Source of the DNA: an uncultured Acidimicrobiales bacterium
GTDB lineage: Bacteria; Actinomycetota; Acidimicrobiia; Acidimicrobiales; CATQHL01
Length of the DNA stretch: 64,000 bases
Assembly: GCA_958295925.1 (NCBI GenBank)
Contig: CATQHL010000001.1
Coordinates: forward strand, 2,280,780 to 2,344,779
Reading direction: 5' to 3'
The position numbers and the translations under genes were made by a program. The notes under the pieces are model-generated. The model had not been told where the DNA came from. It saw only the letters and a program-made list of their open reading frames with translations, and did not search any database. Positions 35,826 through 43,764 of the stretch are shown one piece after another (position 1 is the stretch's first letter; every line of letters starts with the position of its first letter).

Positions 35826-35935
35826 CCACCCCGTCCAACCGAGTCCGCCCGGCCGTCCTGGCCACTGTCGCACTGCCTGACCTGCACGTAATAGATCCGG
35901 CCGGAAGGGCGATCCCCCGTACCCAACCTCTTTGA
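35815..35935 (+). other. C-terminal cassette C5' (copy 2)
   Basis: Encodes IVVTTPSNRVRPAVLATVAL, PDLHVIDPAGRAIPRTQPL and TGA. Last cassette of the island. Confidence 0.75.
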
Positions 35936-36338
35936 GGCTTATCCGGTCAAATTAGTAAGGACTTGAGCCTTCATTTCTCGGCTAGCTGCTAGTCGATCGC
36001 AACGGTGCCGCGACATGGTGCAGGCTCCGTTGCGCGGAGCGAAACAGCAATCTTCAGCAGTGTCACCCAGTCAGGCAATCAAGCAATTCTCCATAGCCGA
36101 CGATCTCTAAGCAGTCGCCGAGCTTCAGTGGGATGCACGTAGGGAGCGGTGTCATAGGGGTTTGGTATGTTGAGTATCAAAGGAAAGCGTGTCGTGACTA
36201 CTTTTGGCCACAAGGCCAACTCAAGAATTACTTAGTTGGCCTCAGCAGGAAACCTAAGACACTCAGGAAAAGAAACAAGCATCTTTAACAATATCATACT
36301 TTACATCAGAAATATGAGAACAATAGCGGGAGAAGGCT
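35936..36338. other. Non-coding, AT-richer stretch after the ISP island
   Basis: No gene recognised. A palindrome TTGGCC-ACAA-GGCCAA lies near 36206–36222, with TTGGCC repeated soon after. GTGTCATAG near 36140 recalls the inverted-repeat arm at 30935. No tRNA or attachment site could be identified. Confidence 0.5.
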
Positions 36339-36860
36339 ATGAAGAATCCTAGATTAATAGAACTAAACAGTAAGCAGACAAAGGAAACAGCTAAACTTGG
36401 CATATTAGGATTCGCAGTATTTGCATGTGGATTGTGGTTCTGGATATGCCTTATCGGAACACCATCTAGTGAATTTACTACGAAGTCATTAGCAGGAGTT
36501 ATCGTTTCTATGGTACTTGGTGGTTTCGCAATCAGGGGAATGATTAAAGCCATTCCCGGATATTCTGATGCTCAGTATGAGTATTTGAAGCTGAAACGTG
36601 AACTAAAAGGTAAAGCAGTGCCAAAACAAGTGAGCAAAAATAGTTATACTGCTTCTTCGATAACTTGTATTCTTGCAATTCTCGTGTTTGTTCACATTGT
36701 TGGATGTTCAATTGCTCGTCATACTCATGAGTCAGTGTATTATAGTGATTGCTCGTTTACTCATTTGCATGTACGTCTAGATAGTCATATTCATCCACTT
36801 GACTATGAATTGCCGCAAGAATATACTAATTGTATAAATAGGGAACGTAATAGTTACTAG
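36339..36860 (+). CDS. AT-rich three-membrane-segment protein of unknown function
   Basis: A 173-residue protein I cannot assign. GGGAGAAGGCT before the ATG is a good Shine–Dalgarno. Hydrophobic segments at about residues 20–40 (LGILGFAVFACGLWFWICLI), 49–68 and 106–124 (SSITCILAILVFVHIVGC) suggest a membrane protein. A His-rich soluble end (HLHVRLDSHIH) follows. Base composition and AT-ending codons differ sharply from the chromosome, pointing to recent transfer. It lies between the ISP island and a broken sodC, so it may be an accessory or effector gene of the island; nothing in the sequence proves that. Confidence 0.7.
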   Translation: MKNPRLIELNSKQTKETAKLGILGFAVFACGLWFWICLIGTPSSEFTTKSLAGVIVSMVLGGFAIRGMIKAIPGYSDAQYEYLKLKRELKGKAVPKQVSKNSYTASSITCILAILVFVHIVGCSIARHTHESVYYSDCSFTHLHVRLDSHIHPLDYELPQEYTNCINRERNSY

Positions 36861-36972
36861 AAATATGGTGATGCGATAGTTGCAGCGCTTCTCAAGAGCT
36901 GTTTGGGTGGATTGCAACCCGAAGAGAGGGAGAGTGGAGGTCTGACTTTGGGTTGAGGGTCGAGTTAACGCT

Positions 36973-37185
36973 CTACGACACCGCAGGAGACGCGGCCACC
37001 GGCACCGGCGCCTTGCCGTAGGTGTCGGGCTTCTCGTGGATGATGACGGACGATCCGTCCGCGTCGAAGAGCGGATGGACGGGACCTGACGCCAGGGTCA
37101 CCGCGTCTGTGAAGTAGTTGGCTCTCGCTGAGCTGTCCACTGCTACGTGGATGTTGGGCAGGTGGCCTGCTGCAAGGCTGTCACA
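36973..37185 (-). pseudogene. Truncated Cu/Zn superoxide dismutase (C-terminal remnant)
   Basis: The minus strand reads AAGHLPNIHV, FTDAVTLASGPVHPLFDADG and SSVIIHEKPDTYG, then a stop at 36973. This is the end of a SodC-type protein with its His and electrostatic-loop region. The N-terminal two thirds are missing; upstream (plus side) the sbcD-like gene begins. An open frame continues through that gene but has no SodC similarity. It probably marks a rearrangement breakpoint at the island edge. Confidence 0.75.
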
Positions 37186-37209
37186 GGGGCTAAGTAGGTT
37201 GAGTCTTCT

Positions 37210-38514
37210 ATGAGCGACTGCTTTGTGCACGCCTCTGACCTGCATCTCGACGCCCCCTTGGGCAACCTGGGGCTTCTGGGGAGGGATAGGCGTCTGGATC
37301 TGGCTCGCAGGGCCGAGGCGGCCTGGGACAACCTCGTGGGGCTGTGCCTGGAGCGGGGGGCGTCCTTCCTGGTCTTGGCCGGGGACGTGTTCGACGATGC
37401 GGCGGCGGGACTGGCGGCGCAGAGGCGGCTGAGCGACGGGTTGGAGCAGTTGTGCGAAGAAGGCGTGAAGGTCTTCATCTGCCACGGCAACCACGACCCG
37501 CTCAGCGCGGACTTCCGTTCGGCCTTCAATCCCCCCGAGGGGGTGGTGCGATTCTCGTCCGGCGCTGTGGAGACCCACGAGGTGGCACTGCGCAGTTCGG
37601 GGGGCGTGGTTGCCGTGAGCGGCATCAGCTTCGCCAGCCGCTCCGAGCAGCGCAACCTGGCGCATCTCTTCGGCGACGTCGCGCCCGGGCGTGGGCGCCC
37701 GCGGGTGGCGGTGATGCACGCCAACCTCGGCGGCGACCCGAACCACGACGACTACGCCCCGTGCTCGCTAGCCGACCTCGGGGTGGCGGCGGTGGACTAC
37801 TGGGCGCTTGGCCACATTCACAGACGCAGCGTGATCGAGTTGGGGGCGGGACGGCGGGCCGCATATTGCGGCAACCTCCAGGGGCGCAGCTTCAAGCCGT
37901 CGGAGTGCGAGCCCAAGGGCGCCCTGGTGGTTCCCGTTGAGGGGGGCGGTCTGGGCGAGCCGGAGTTCGTTGCCTGCGACGCTTTGAGGTTCGTGCGAAG
38001 CACGGTGGAGGTGAGCCCCGACGAAAGCCTGGGGGAGGTGATCGAGGGCGTTGCACGGCTGGCGGGGAGGCTGGGCGCAGAGCATGACAGGCGACCTGTC
38101 CTCTGGAGGGCGCGCATCGCCGGTCGAAGCGGCTCTGGCGCTGGAGGCGATCTGCGGAATTATTTCGCCGAGGACGCTGCTTGGCGGGAGGACTCTGCGT
38201 GGCTGGGGCAGTTGGCGGAAAGCCTCAACGGTGGCGGCTTGTGCGGGGTGGAGGTGGCAGTGGGGATCCTGGCGGATCGTGAAAAGCTCAAGGAGGGCGG
38301 CGATTTGCGCTCCGCCGTGCTGGAGGCGCTCGACGATTTGCGGGCGGACGGCGGCGGCGACGATCGGCTGGCGGGCGTATTGCTTGAAATGCTTCCTGCC
38401 GCCTCCGGCTTGCGGGATGTCTGGACGCGGAACTGCTCCGACAGGGCAGATGACGCCGCCGACCTGGCGGAGGAGTTGCTGCTGGAGGTCTTCGCCGAGG
38501 GCATGCACCGATGA
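37210..38514 (+). CDS. Mre11/SbcD-like metallophosphoesterase (YhaO type)
   Basis: A 434-residue calcineurin-like phosphoesterase with metal-binding motifs CFVHASDLHLDAPLG (D, H), LVLAGDVFDD, CHGNHDP, VMHANLG and YWALGHIHRR. This family contains DNA exonucleases acting with SMC-like ATPases. The order and the partner (next gene) match YhaO–YhaN of Firmicutes rather than SbcD–SbcC. The stop overlaps the partner's start in an ATGA. Confidence 0.9.
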   Translation: MSDCFVHASDLHLDAPLGNLGLLGRDRRLDLARRAEAAWDNLVGLCLERGASFLVLAGDVFDDAAAGLAAQRRLSDGLEQLCEEGVKVFICHGNHDPLSADFRSAFNPPEGVVRFSSGAVETHEVALRSSGGVVAVSGISFASRSEQRNLAHLFGDVAPGRGRPRVAVMHANLGGDPNHDDYAPCSLADLGVAAVDYWALGHIHRRSVIELGAGRRAAYCGNLQGRSFKPSECEPKGALVVPVEGGGLGEPEFVACDALRFVRSTVEVSPDESLGEVIEGVARLAGRLGAEHDRRPVLWRARIAGRSGSGAGGDLRNYFAEDAAWREDSAWLGQLAESLNGGGLCGVEVAVGILADREKLKEGGDLRSAVLEALDDLRADGGGDDRLAGVLLEMLPAASGLRDVWTRNCSDRADDAADLAEELLLEVFAEGMHR

Positions 38515-41264
38515 GCGAGGAACTCTGGGTGGAACGCGTCTCCGTCGAGCGCTGGGGGAGGGCTACGGGCATGGACGTGATGCTGGGCACCCGCGGCGGG
38601 GATGACGATGGCAGGGGCAATGGCGGCGCCGGCGGAACAGGCGCCGGCGGAGACGACAGGCTCGCCAGCGAGGGTGATGGCAGGGGCAATGGCGGCATCG
38701 AGGGCGCCGGCAGGGGCGCCGGCGGCGGGCTCTTCGTGGTTTACGGGCCGAACGAGTCGGGAAAGACCAGTTTCGCGGCTGCTCTCGCCTGGCTCATCGC
38801 AGGGGCGGGCAGTCAGGGAGTGCTGCGCCGCTTCGGCGGCCCAGAAGAGAAGCTGAAGGCCGCCTTCCAAGGGAGAATCGGAAACGAGGCGCTGCGGGCG
38901 GACGTTCAGGTCACGGTCACCAACCAGGCGGAGAAATTCTCTGCCGCCAGGCGGGAGACTTTCCAGGCCAATCTGTCAGGCGAAAGTATCGGCAGAGCGG
39001 AGTTCAAGGAGCGGCTGGGCGGCGTGGACTTCCACGGATACCGAAGCTTCTACTGGCTGGAGGCACTGGAGGTGGCCGAGGGCGAGGGATTAAAGGAGAC
39101 GCTCTCCCTCAAGGCGATGTTCGGCGGGATCAATCCCGACGAGCAGGCTGCGAAGCTCGAGAAGGAGGCCGGAGACCTCATAGGGAGACGCAGCAACACC
39201 CCTGACAGCGCCTGGAGCCTGATGAAGGAAGACAAGGTGCTGCAAGCCCGGATATCCGAGCTGAAAGACAAGTGGCAGCACCTCGCCAAGCTTGAGGAAA
39301 GGCAAAAAGAGTTCGTCGCCGAGCGTTACGAAGCAAAGGTGCGCCGCAAGGAGGTCTCAGAACGGGCGAAATCGGTGTCGATCGCAATCGAAGCCTTGAA
39401 GGAGGGGCTGCTGGAGAGGCGTAACGAGGCCAGGGAGTCGCTGAAGGGAGCGGAGGAGCCGACCTTTGAAGAGCGGAAACTCTTCGAGGACGAGCCTCGT
39501 CTGTTGGGGGCCGTGGCCGAACTGAAGGTGGCCGACGGCGAATTGCGCCGACACGGGGGCGAGCACCAAGCGGCCGCAGCCAGGGTGCACCCTGACTGGC
39601 GAAGGCTGGTTGGCGCTGACCCCATCGGCATGCCCGAACTCGACAAGGCGCGCAGGGCCGCAGCCGTCGTGGCGGCGCGCAGCGAGGACGCAACAGAGGC
39701 CTCCAAGTCGCTGGCGGTAGCCAGGGACGAACTCCTGGACTGTGTAAAGCGGCTTCAGACTGAGGAGGACCGCTGGCACGAGCGCGCCCCCGCCGGGCTC
39801 AGTCCTGTCGAGTTCGAGCTGCAGGAGGGCGAAACCCTAGACAGGCAGTCGCAGCGTTATCGGATGCGCCTGATGGCCTCCGGGGCGCTCGGGCTGGCCG
39901 GCTGCGGCGTGGCGGCGGCGCTGGGCGCGAGCGGCCAGATGTGGGGCGTTGCGCTGGGGGTCGTCGTAGCAGTGATCTCCCTGGCGTCTGCGACCTGGTG
40001 GTACACGCGCCTGCGGGAGGTGCGGGCGCTTATCGACCTGGCCGACTGGGATACGACGACCTCGGTTCTGAACTTGCGGCGGAAACTGGCGGACGCCGAA
40101 TCAGCGGAGGAGCAGGCGCGCAAGGGCGAGGCTCGCTCCAGAGAGCGTCTTGGTCAGGCCCAGGGCGATTTCGAGGTGCTGATGCTCCGGCTAGGTGTGA
40201 GCGCCGAAATGATCGGCAAGCACGCCCCCGACGCCGTGGCCAGGCTTGAGTCGGTTGTGGCGGCTCAGCAGGCGTCTGCGAATCTGAATAGGGCGTCTTC
40301 AAGGGTCGAGGAGGTGCGCGCCCGCCTGCAGGACCTGCTCGGCGCCGCCGCCGTGATTGAAGGGGCGTCGCCGGCTTCCGCAGCCTCCGGGAGTTCCGCC
40401 GATGGCGAATCCCCGGTTTCCGTGCTTGCCGATGTCGACGAGATCACGCGGTTTATCGAGGGAGTTCTCGCCCGTGTGAGGGAATACGAAAAGCTGGCGG
40501 CGGCGGCGAAGCAGGCGAACGACAATCTGCTGGTGGCCCTGAGAGGGGACAAGGCCGCCCGGAGGTTGCTTGGGCGGCACTCACTCGATGAACTCCAGGC
40601 AGAACAGAATTCTCTGAGCGCCTCCATCGGCGAGCTTGATGAGCGGCTCACCGACCTTGGCAGGCAGATAATCGAGCAGAGCGCCGAGCGCAGGTCGTTG
40701 GAACGCGGCGGCGGCGAGCCTCTGAGCAGCCGGGAAAATCTGGAGCTTGCCCGCGGAGAGATATCCACGCGCATCGAAGGGAGGCTCGTGAGCGGCCTCG
40801 CCCACCGCCTGGCGACGAGGCTTCTGACGCAGGCCGTTAAGACGCATCGGAAGACTCGTCGCCCGGCCTTGCTGTCTCGCGCGGAGGAGATGGCGAAGGA
40901 GGCGGCCGCCGACTGGACGAGCATCACGGGAAACCCCCATTCGCCGGAGAAGGACGGCGACCTGCTGGTCGAAAGCGCAAGGGGCGAGCATCCCTCGAAG
41001 CGGTTGTCGCTCGGTGCGCAGAGCCTGCTTTTCCTGAAGCTGCGGCTGGCGACCATCGAGGAACAGTCGGAGTCGCGTGGCGTGCGTCTGCCGCTGATAC
41101 TCGACGACGTGCTGGTGGGCATAGACGACGAGCGGCTCGATGGCTGCCTGGGCGTGCTGTCGAGGTTCTCAAGCAGGCACCAGGTGATTCTTCTTACCTG
41201 CCACGAACGGGTTGTGCGGCGGGCACGCTCAGCCGGAGCGGTGCCCGTGGACTGGCGAGGGTGA
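38511..41264 (+). CDS. SMC/YhaN-like AAA ATPase
   Basis: A 917-residue ATPase: Walker A VYGPNESGKTSFAAALAW (near residue 80), coiled coils (about 240–340 and 510–750), a central hydrophobic pair (about 447–495) typical of YhaN, the ABC signature SLGAQSLLFLKLRLA and Walker B LPLILDDVLVGIDDERL. With the upstream nuclease it should form a membrane-near DNA-end processing complex. Odd feature: a Gly/Asp-rich insert of about 45 residues between the first strand and the P-loop, with a repeated DGRGNGG. Confidence 0.88.
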   Translation: MSEELWVERVSVERWGRATGMDVMLGTRGGDDDGRGNGGAGGTGAGGDDRLASEGDGRGNGGIEGAGRGAGGGLFVVYGPNESGKTSFAAALAWLIAGAGSQGVLRRFGGPEEKLKAAFQGRIGNEALRADVQVTVTNQAEKFSAARRETFQANLSGESIGRAEFKERLGGVDFHGYRSFYWLEALEVAEGEGLKETLSLKAMFGGINPDEQAAKLEKEAGDLIGRRSNTPDSAWSLMKEDKVLQARISELKDKWQHLAKLEERQKEFVAERYEAKVRRKEVSERAKSVSIAIEALKEGLLERRNEARESLKGAEEPTFEERKLFEDEPRLLGAVAELKVADGELRRHGGEHQAAAARVHPDWRRLVGADPIGMPELDKARRAAAVVAARSEDATEASKSLAVARDELLDCVKRLQTEEDRWHERAPAGLSPVEFELQEGETLDRQSQRYRMRLMASGALGLAGCGVAAALGASGQMWGVALGVVVAVISLASATWWYTRLREVRALIDLADWDTTTSVLNLRRKLADAESAEEQARKGEARSRERLGQAQGDFEVLMLRLGVSAEMIGKHAPDAVARLESVVAAQQASANLNRASSRVEEVRARLQDLLGAAAVIEGASPASAASGSSADGESPVSVLADVDEITRFIEGVLARVREYEKLAAAAKQANDNLLVALRGDKAARRLLGRHSLDELQAEQNSLSASIGELDERLTDLGRQIIEQSAERRSLERGGGEPLSSRENLELARGEISTRIEGRLVSGLAHRLATRLLTQAVKTHRKTRRPALLSRAEEMAKEAAADWTSITGNPHSPEKDGDLLVESARGEHPSKRLSLGAQSLLFLKLRLATIEEQSESRGVRLPLILDDVLVGIDDERLDGCLGVLSRFSSRHQVILLTCHERVVRRARSAGAVPVDWRG

Positions 41265-41450
41265 TCGCCGAGGTGGGGCGATCGAGGGTGTTTGGCGAGG
41301 GTGGGGCGATTGGCGCTGCGTCTGCCGAGGGCGGGCGCGCCGAGGGTGATCGCCGAGGTGGGCTGGCGTGGGTGATCGCCGGGGAGGTGGCGCGCCGAGG
41401 GTATTGCCGTGGGAGGGGCGGCGGCGAGAGCGGCTCGCGCCCCGGGAGGG
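41259..41450. repeat. GC-rich imperfect repeats between convergent genes
   Basis: GGGTGATCGCCGAGGTGGG occurs at 41259–41277 and again at about 41344–41362, with several partial copies. No gene here; the neighbouring genes converge. Confidence 0.65.
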
Positions 41451-43064
41451 CTAGAGGGCGACGACCGCTGCGGTCGCCACCCTGGGGTCGCTGGCGCCAA
41501 CAAGCGTGCTATCGGGCGTGACCGAGAGCATGTGGGCGTGTCCGGCGAGCGGCGGCTCCTCCAGCGGTCGCACTTCGTGCCCCCGGCGCCGCAGCCCGTC
41601 GCTCCAGGCCACCGGGGCGTGGGCTTCGAGGGCCACGTCGGGTCGGCGGTCTGAGGCCCAAGTGGAAAACGCCGTCTCGCCCAGCAGAATCCAGCGCCCC
41701 GCCGTGACCGCAGCGTCCGGGGACTGCCCACCGAGCAGGTGGCGGGCCAGCAGCTGCAGGACGACCTGAGGCTGGGCGTCGCCCCCCATGGTTCCGACCG
41801 CGCCCCGCCGTCCTCCCCCCGGATCGCTGAAGATCACCGGCGAGAGGGTGTGCGGCGGGCGTCGGCGGGGCCGCAGGCAGGCGTCGTGGGAGGAGTCGAG
41901 GTTGAACCCCAGCCCTCGGTTGTGAAGGAAGATGCCGGTGCTGCCCGACACCAGCAGCGAGCCGAAGCCCTGGGCGTTGGACTGAATGAGCGAGACCGTG
42001 TACCGCCCGTCGGCGGCGCAGAGGTAGGTGGTGTCGCCTGGCGCAGTGCGATGAGAGGCGGCGGGCAGGCCGCTGCGGACGCCCCGGGTGAGCGCCTCCA
42101 GGCGTGCCGGCTCCAGCAGCACGGCCGGGTCCGCCCTGTCGGAGAGTTCGGCAGGCCGTGACGCCCCCACCGCGCAGGCGGCCTCTATCAGCCAGTGCGC
42201 CCAGTCGGGGTGCTCCGGATCGTCGGGCATCTCCAGCCCTTGCGCCACGGCCGCGGCGGCCAAAATGAGGTAGCCCTGGGAGTTGGGCGGCACTGTCCAT
42301 ATGCGATGCCCCCAGGCTTCCGTCGAAACGGGCTTCACCCATTCCGACTGGGGTGACTTCAGGTCATCGGCGTGGAACCACCCCCCCTCCAGCGCCAGCA
42401 GCCCTTCCCCGAACTCCCCCTCGTAGAAGCCTTCCCTGGCACCCTCCGCCACCGCTGCGAGGGCGCGCGCCGAGCCTGGGCGGCGCACCTGCTGGCCAGG
42501 CTCAAGGCCCGGTGGGATGTCGGTGTTCCCCTCCACGCCCGCCACGTCAGCGGACGCGGCGGCCAGCGCCTCGCCCGCTGGGAAGCCGTCGGTCGCCAAC
42601 TCGAGCGCCGGGGCGAGGATGTCGCTCAGCGGCGCGCAGCCGTGGCGCCTGTGAAGGGCCAGCCAGCCGTCTACGCAGCCTGGGATCGTCACCGCGGCCG
42701 GATGGATGTGGCGGGGCACAGCCGAGTGACCCTCTTCCAGCAGGCGCTGCGCCGACGCCCCCGACGGTGCGCGCCCCGAGGCGTTGAGACAGTCGGGCGC
42801 CTCACCGTCCGCCTGCACGAGGGCGAAGAGGTCGCCCCCCATACCGCAGGCGTACGGCGCCACCACGGCGAGCACTGCGTTGGCCGCTATTGCGGCGTCC
42901 ACTGCGTTGCCGCCGGCCCGCATCATTCCCGCCCCCGCCTCAGAGGCGAGCCCGTTTATGGAGCAGACCAGGCCAGCCCCGCCCGACGCAGAGGGTGATG
43001 GCCCGGGTACGTGATTAGCGGTCATTGTTAGGTGGATGATTGGTGGGGAGTTCGTGCGGGCCAT
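41451..43064 (-). CDS. ggt: Gamma-glutamyltransferase family protein
   Basis: A 537-residue GGT, an N-terminal-nucleophile hydrolase that cleaves and transfers gamma-glutamyl groups (glutathione and analogues). AGMMRAGGNAVDAAIAANAV and YACGMGGDLFALV are family motifs. The autocleavage Thr is in APGDTTYLCAADG, followed by SGSTGIFLHNRGLGF. No signal peptide is seen, so it is probably cytoplasmic. The start is ATG 43064 or the ATG at 43025 (MTANHVPG). Confidence 0.88.
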   Translation of the reverse strand: MARTNSPPIIHLTMTANHVPGPSPSASGGAGLVCSINGLASEAGAGMMRAGGNAVDAAIAANAVLAVVAPYACGMGGDLFALVQADGEAPDCLNASGRAPSGASAQRLLEEGHSAVPRHIHPAAVTIPGCVDGWLALHRRHGCAPLSDILAPALELATDGFPAGEALAAASADVAGVEGNTDIPPGLEPGQQVRRPGSARALAAVAEGAREGFYEGEFGEGLLALEGGWFHADDLKSPQSEWVKPVSTEAWGHRIWTVPPNSQGYLILAAAAVAQGLEMPDDPEHPDWAHWLIEAACAVGASRPAELSDRADPAVLLEPARLEALTRGVRSGLPAASHRTAPGDTTYLCAADGRYTVSLIQSNAQGFGSLLVSGSTGIFLHNRGLGFNLDSSHDACLRPRRRPPHTLSPVIFSDPGGGRRGAVGTMGGDAQPQVVLQLLARHLLGGQSPDAAVTAGRWILLGETAFSTWASDRRPDVALEAHAPVAWSDGLRRRGHEVRPLEEPPLAGHAHMLSVTPDSTLVGASDPRVATAAVVAL

Positions 43065-43182
43065 GAGGTGGTGGCTCGGGTCCGTGATTAGCCGTCATCG
43101 CTAGAGGTTGCCTTGAGACGCCTGGCTGCAGTTAAGACGCCCGGCTGCCGCTCAGCCCCACCGAGCCGCCCGCTCCAAGGCT

Positions 43183-43752
43183 TCAATCTGGGCTTGAGGC
43201 TTGCCCGGCGGCCCCCGGGCCGAGATCGACGATGCTGTCGCCAACCCGGATGGCGCCCCCGGCGAGGATGCGCGCCCGCAGGCCGCCCAGCCCGCCAAGG
43301 GCGCGCAGCACGCCCGGGCGGGTGAGGCTCTGAAGGTAGGAGCACGGGGTGCAGTCTTCCACGCCCTCGCAGACCGCCTCGCCCACCGAGAAGCGCCGCC
43401 CGATCAGTCCAAGCAGCTCGATTCCCCCGGTCAGGATGTTCCGTCGCGACTCCGCGGGTGAAAGCTCAACCCCCTTCGAGGCCATCTCGTCCAGGCTTTC
43501 CTGGGCGATGAAGGTGAGTTGGCGCTTCGGCGGGACGGGGCCCCCGGTGCCCGTCGCTCCGACGGATCTGCCGGAGGGCTGACGCTCCTTCGAGTAGCGA
43601 CCAGTGCCCAGGTAGTAGCGGTCTCCCTCCAGCCCCCTGTCGGCCACTGCGAACACCTCCCGCAGCGGTGTGGCGACAGCCCCGGTCTCGGCAACTATGT
43701 GGACCCCGAGCACCGTTCCTGCGAGCAGGGGGCTTTCCTTGATGTCCGTCAT
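43183..43752 (-). CDS. MOSC-domain protein
   Basis: A 189-residue MOSC protein (molybdenum cofactor sulfurase C-terminal domain): RGLEGDRYYLGTG, a LSPAESRRNILTGG core and a conserved Cys in DCTPCSYLQSL. MOSC proteins carry sulfur or reduce N-hydroxylated compounds with Moco. It follows the P-type ATPase by 12 nt. A link to the Mo enzyme of the cox cluster is possible but distant. Confidence 0.87.
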   Translation of the reverse strand: MTDIKESPLLAGTVLGVHIVAETGAVATPLREVFAVADRGLEGDRYYLGTGRYSKERQPSGRSVGATGTGGPVPPKRQLTFIAQESLDEMASKGVELSPAESRRNILTGGIELLGLIGRRFSVGEAVCEGVEDCTPCSYLQSLTRPGVLRALGGLGGLRARILAGGAIRVGDSIVDLGPGAAGQASSPD

Positions 43753-43764
43753 TTCTGTCCTTCC

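Noticed and set aside
35936..36338. tRNA gene or attachment site at the island border
   Set aside because: No cloverleaf with plausible arms could be folded by eye; only short palindromes.
25159..36339. Integrase-, invertase- or transposase-driven shufflon
   Set aside because: No recombinase gene is in or next to the island and the cassettes are all in the same orientation; the inverted repeat at 30935 alone is not enough.
36973..37746. 257-codon minus-strand ORF as a complete gene
   Set aside because: Only its last ~70 codons resemble SodC; the rest is the shadow of the plus-strand phosphoesterase gene.
41259..41450. CRISPR-like repeats
   Set aside because: The copies are irregular, differ in spacing and have no unique spacers; no cas genes.
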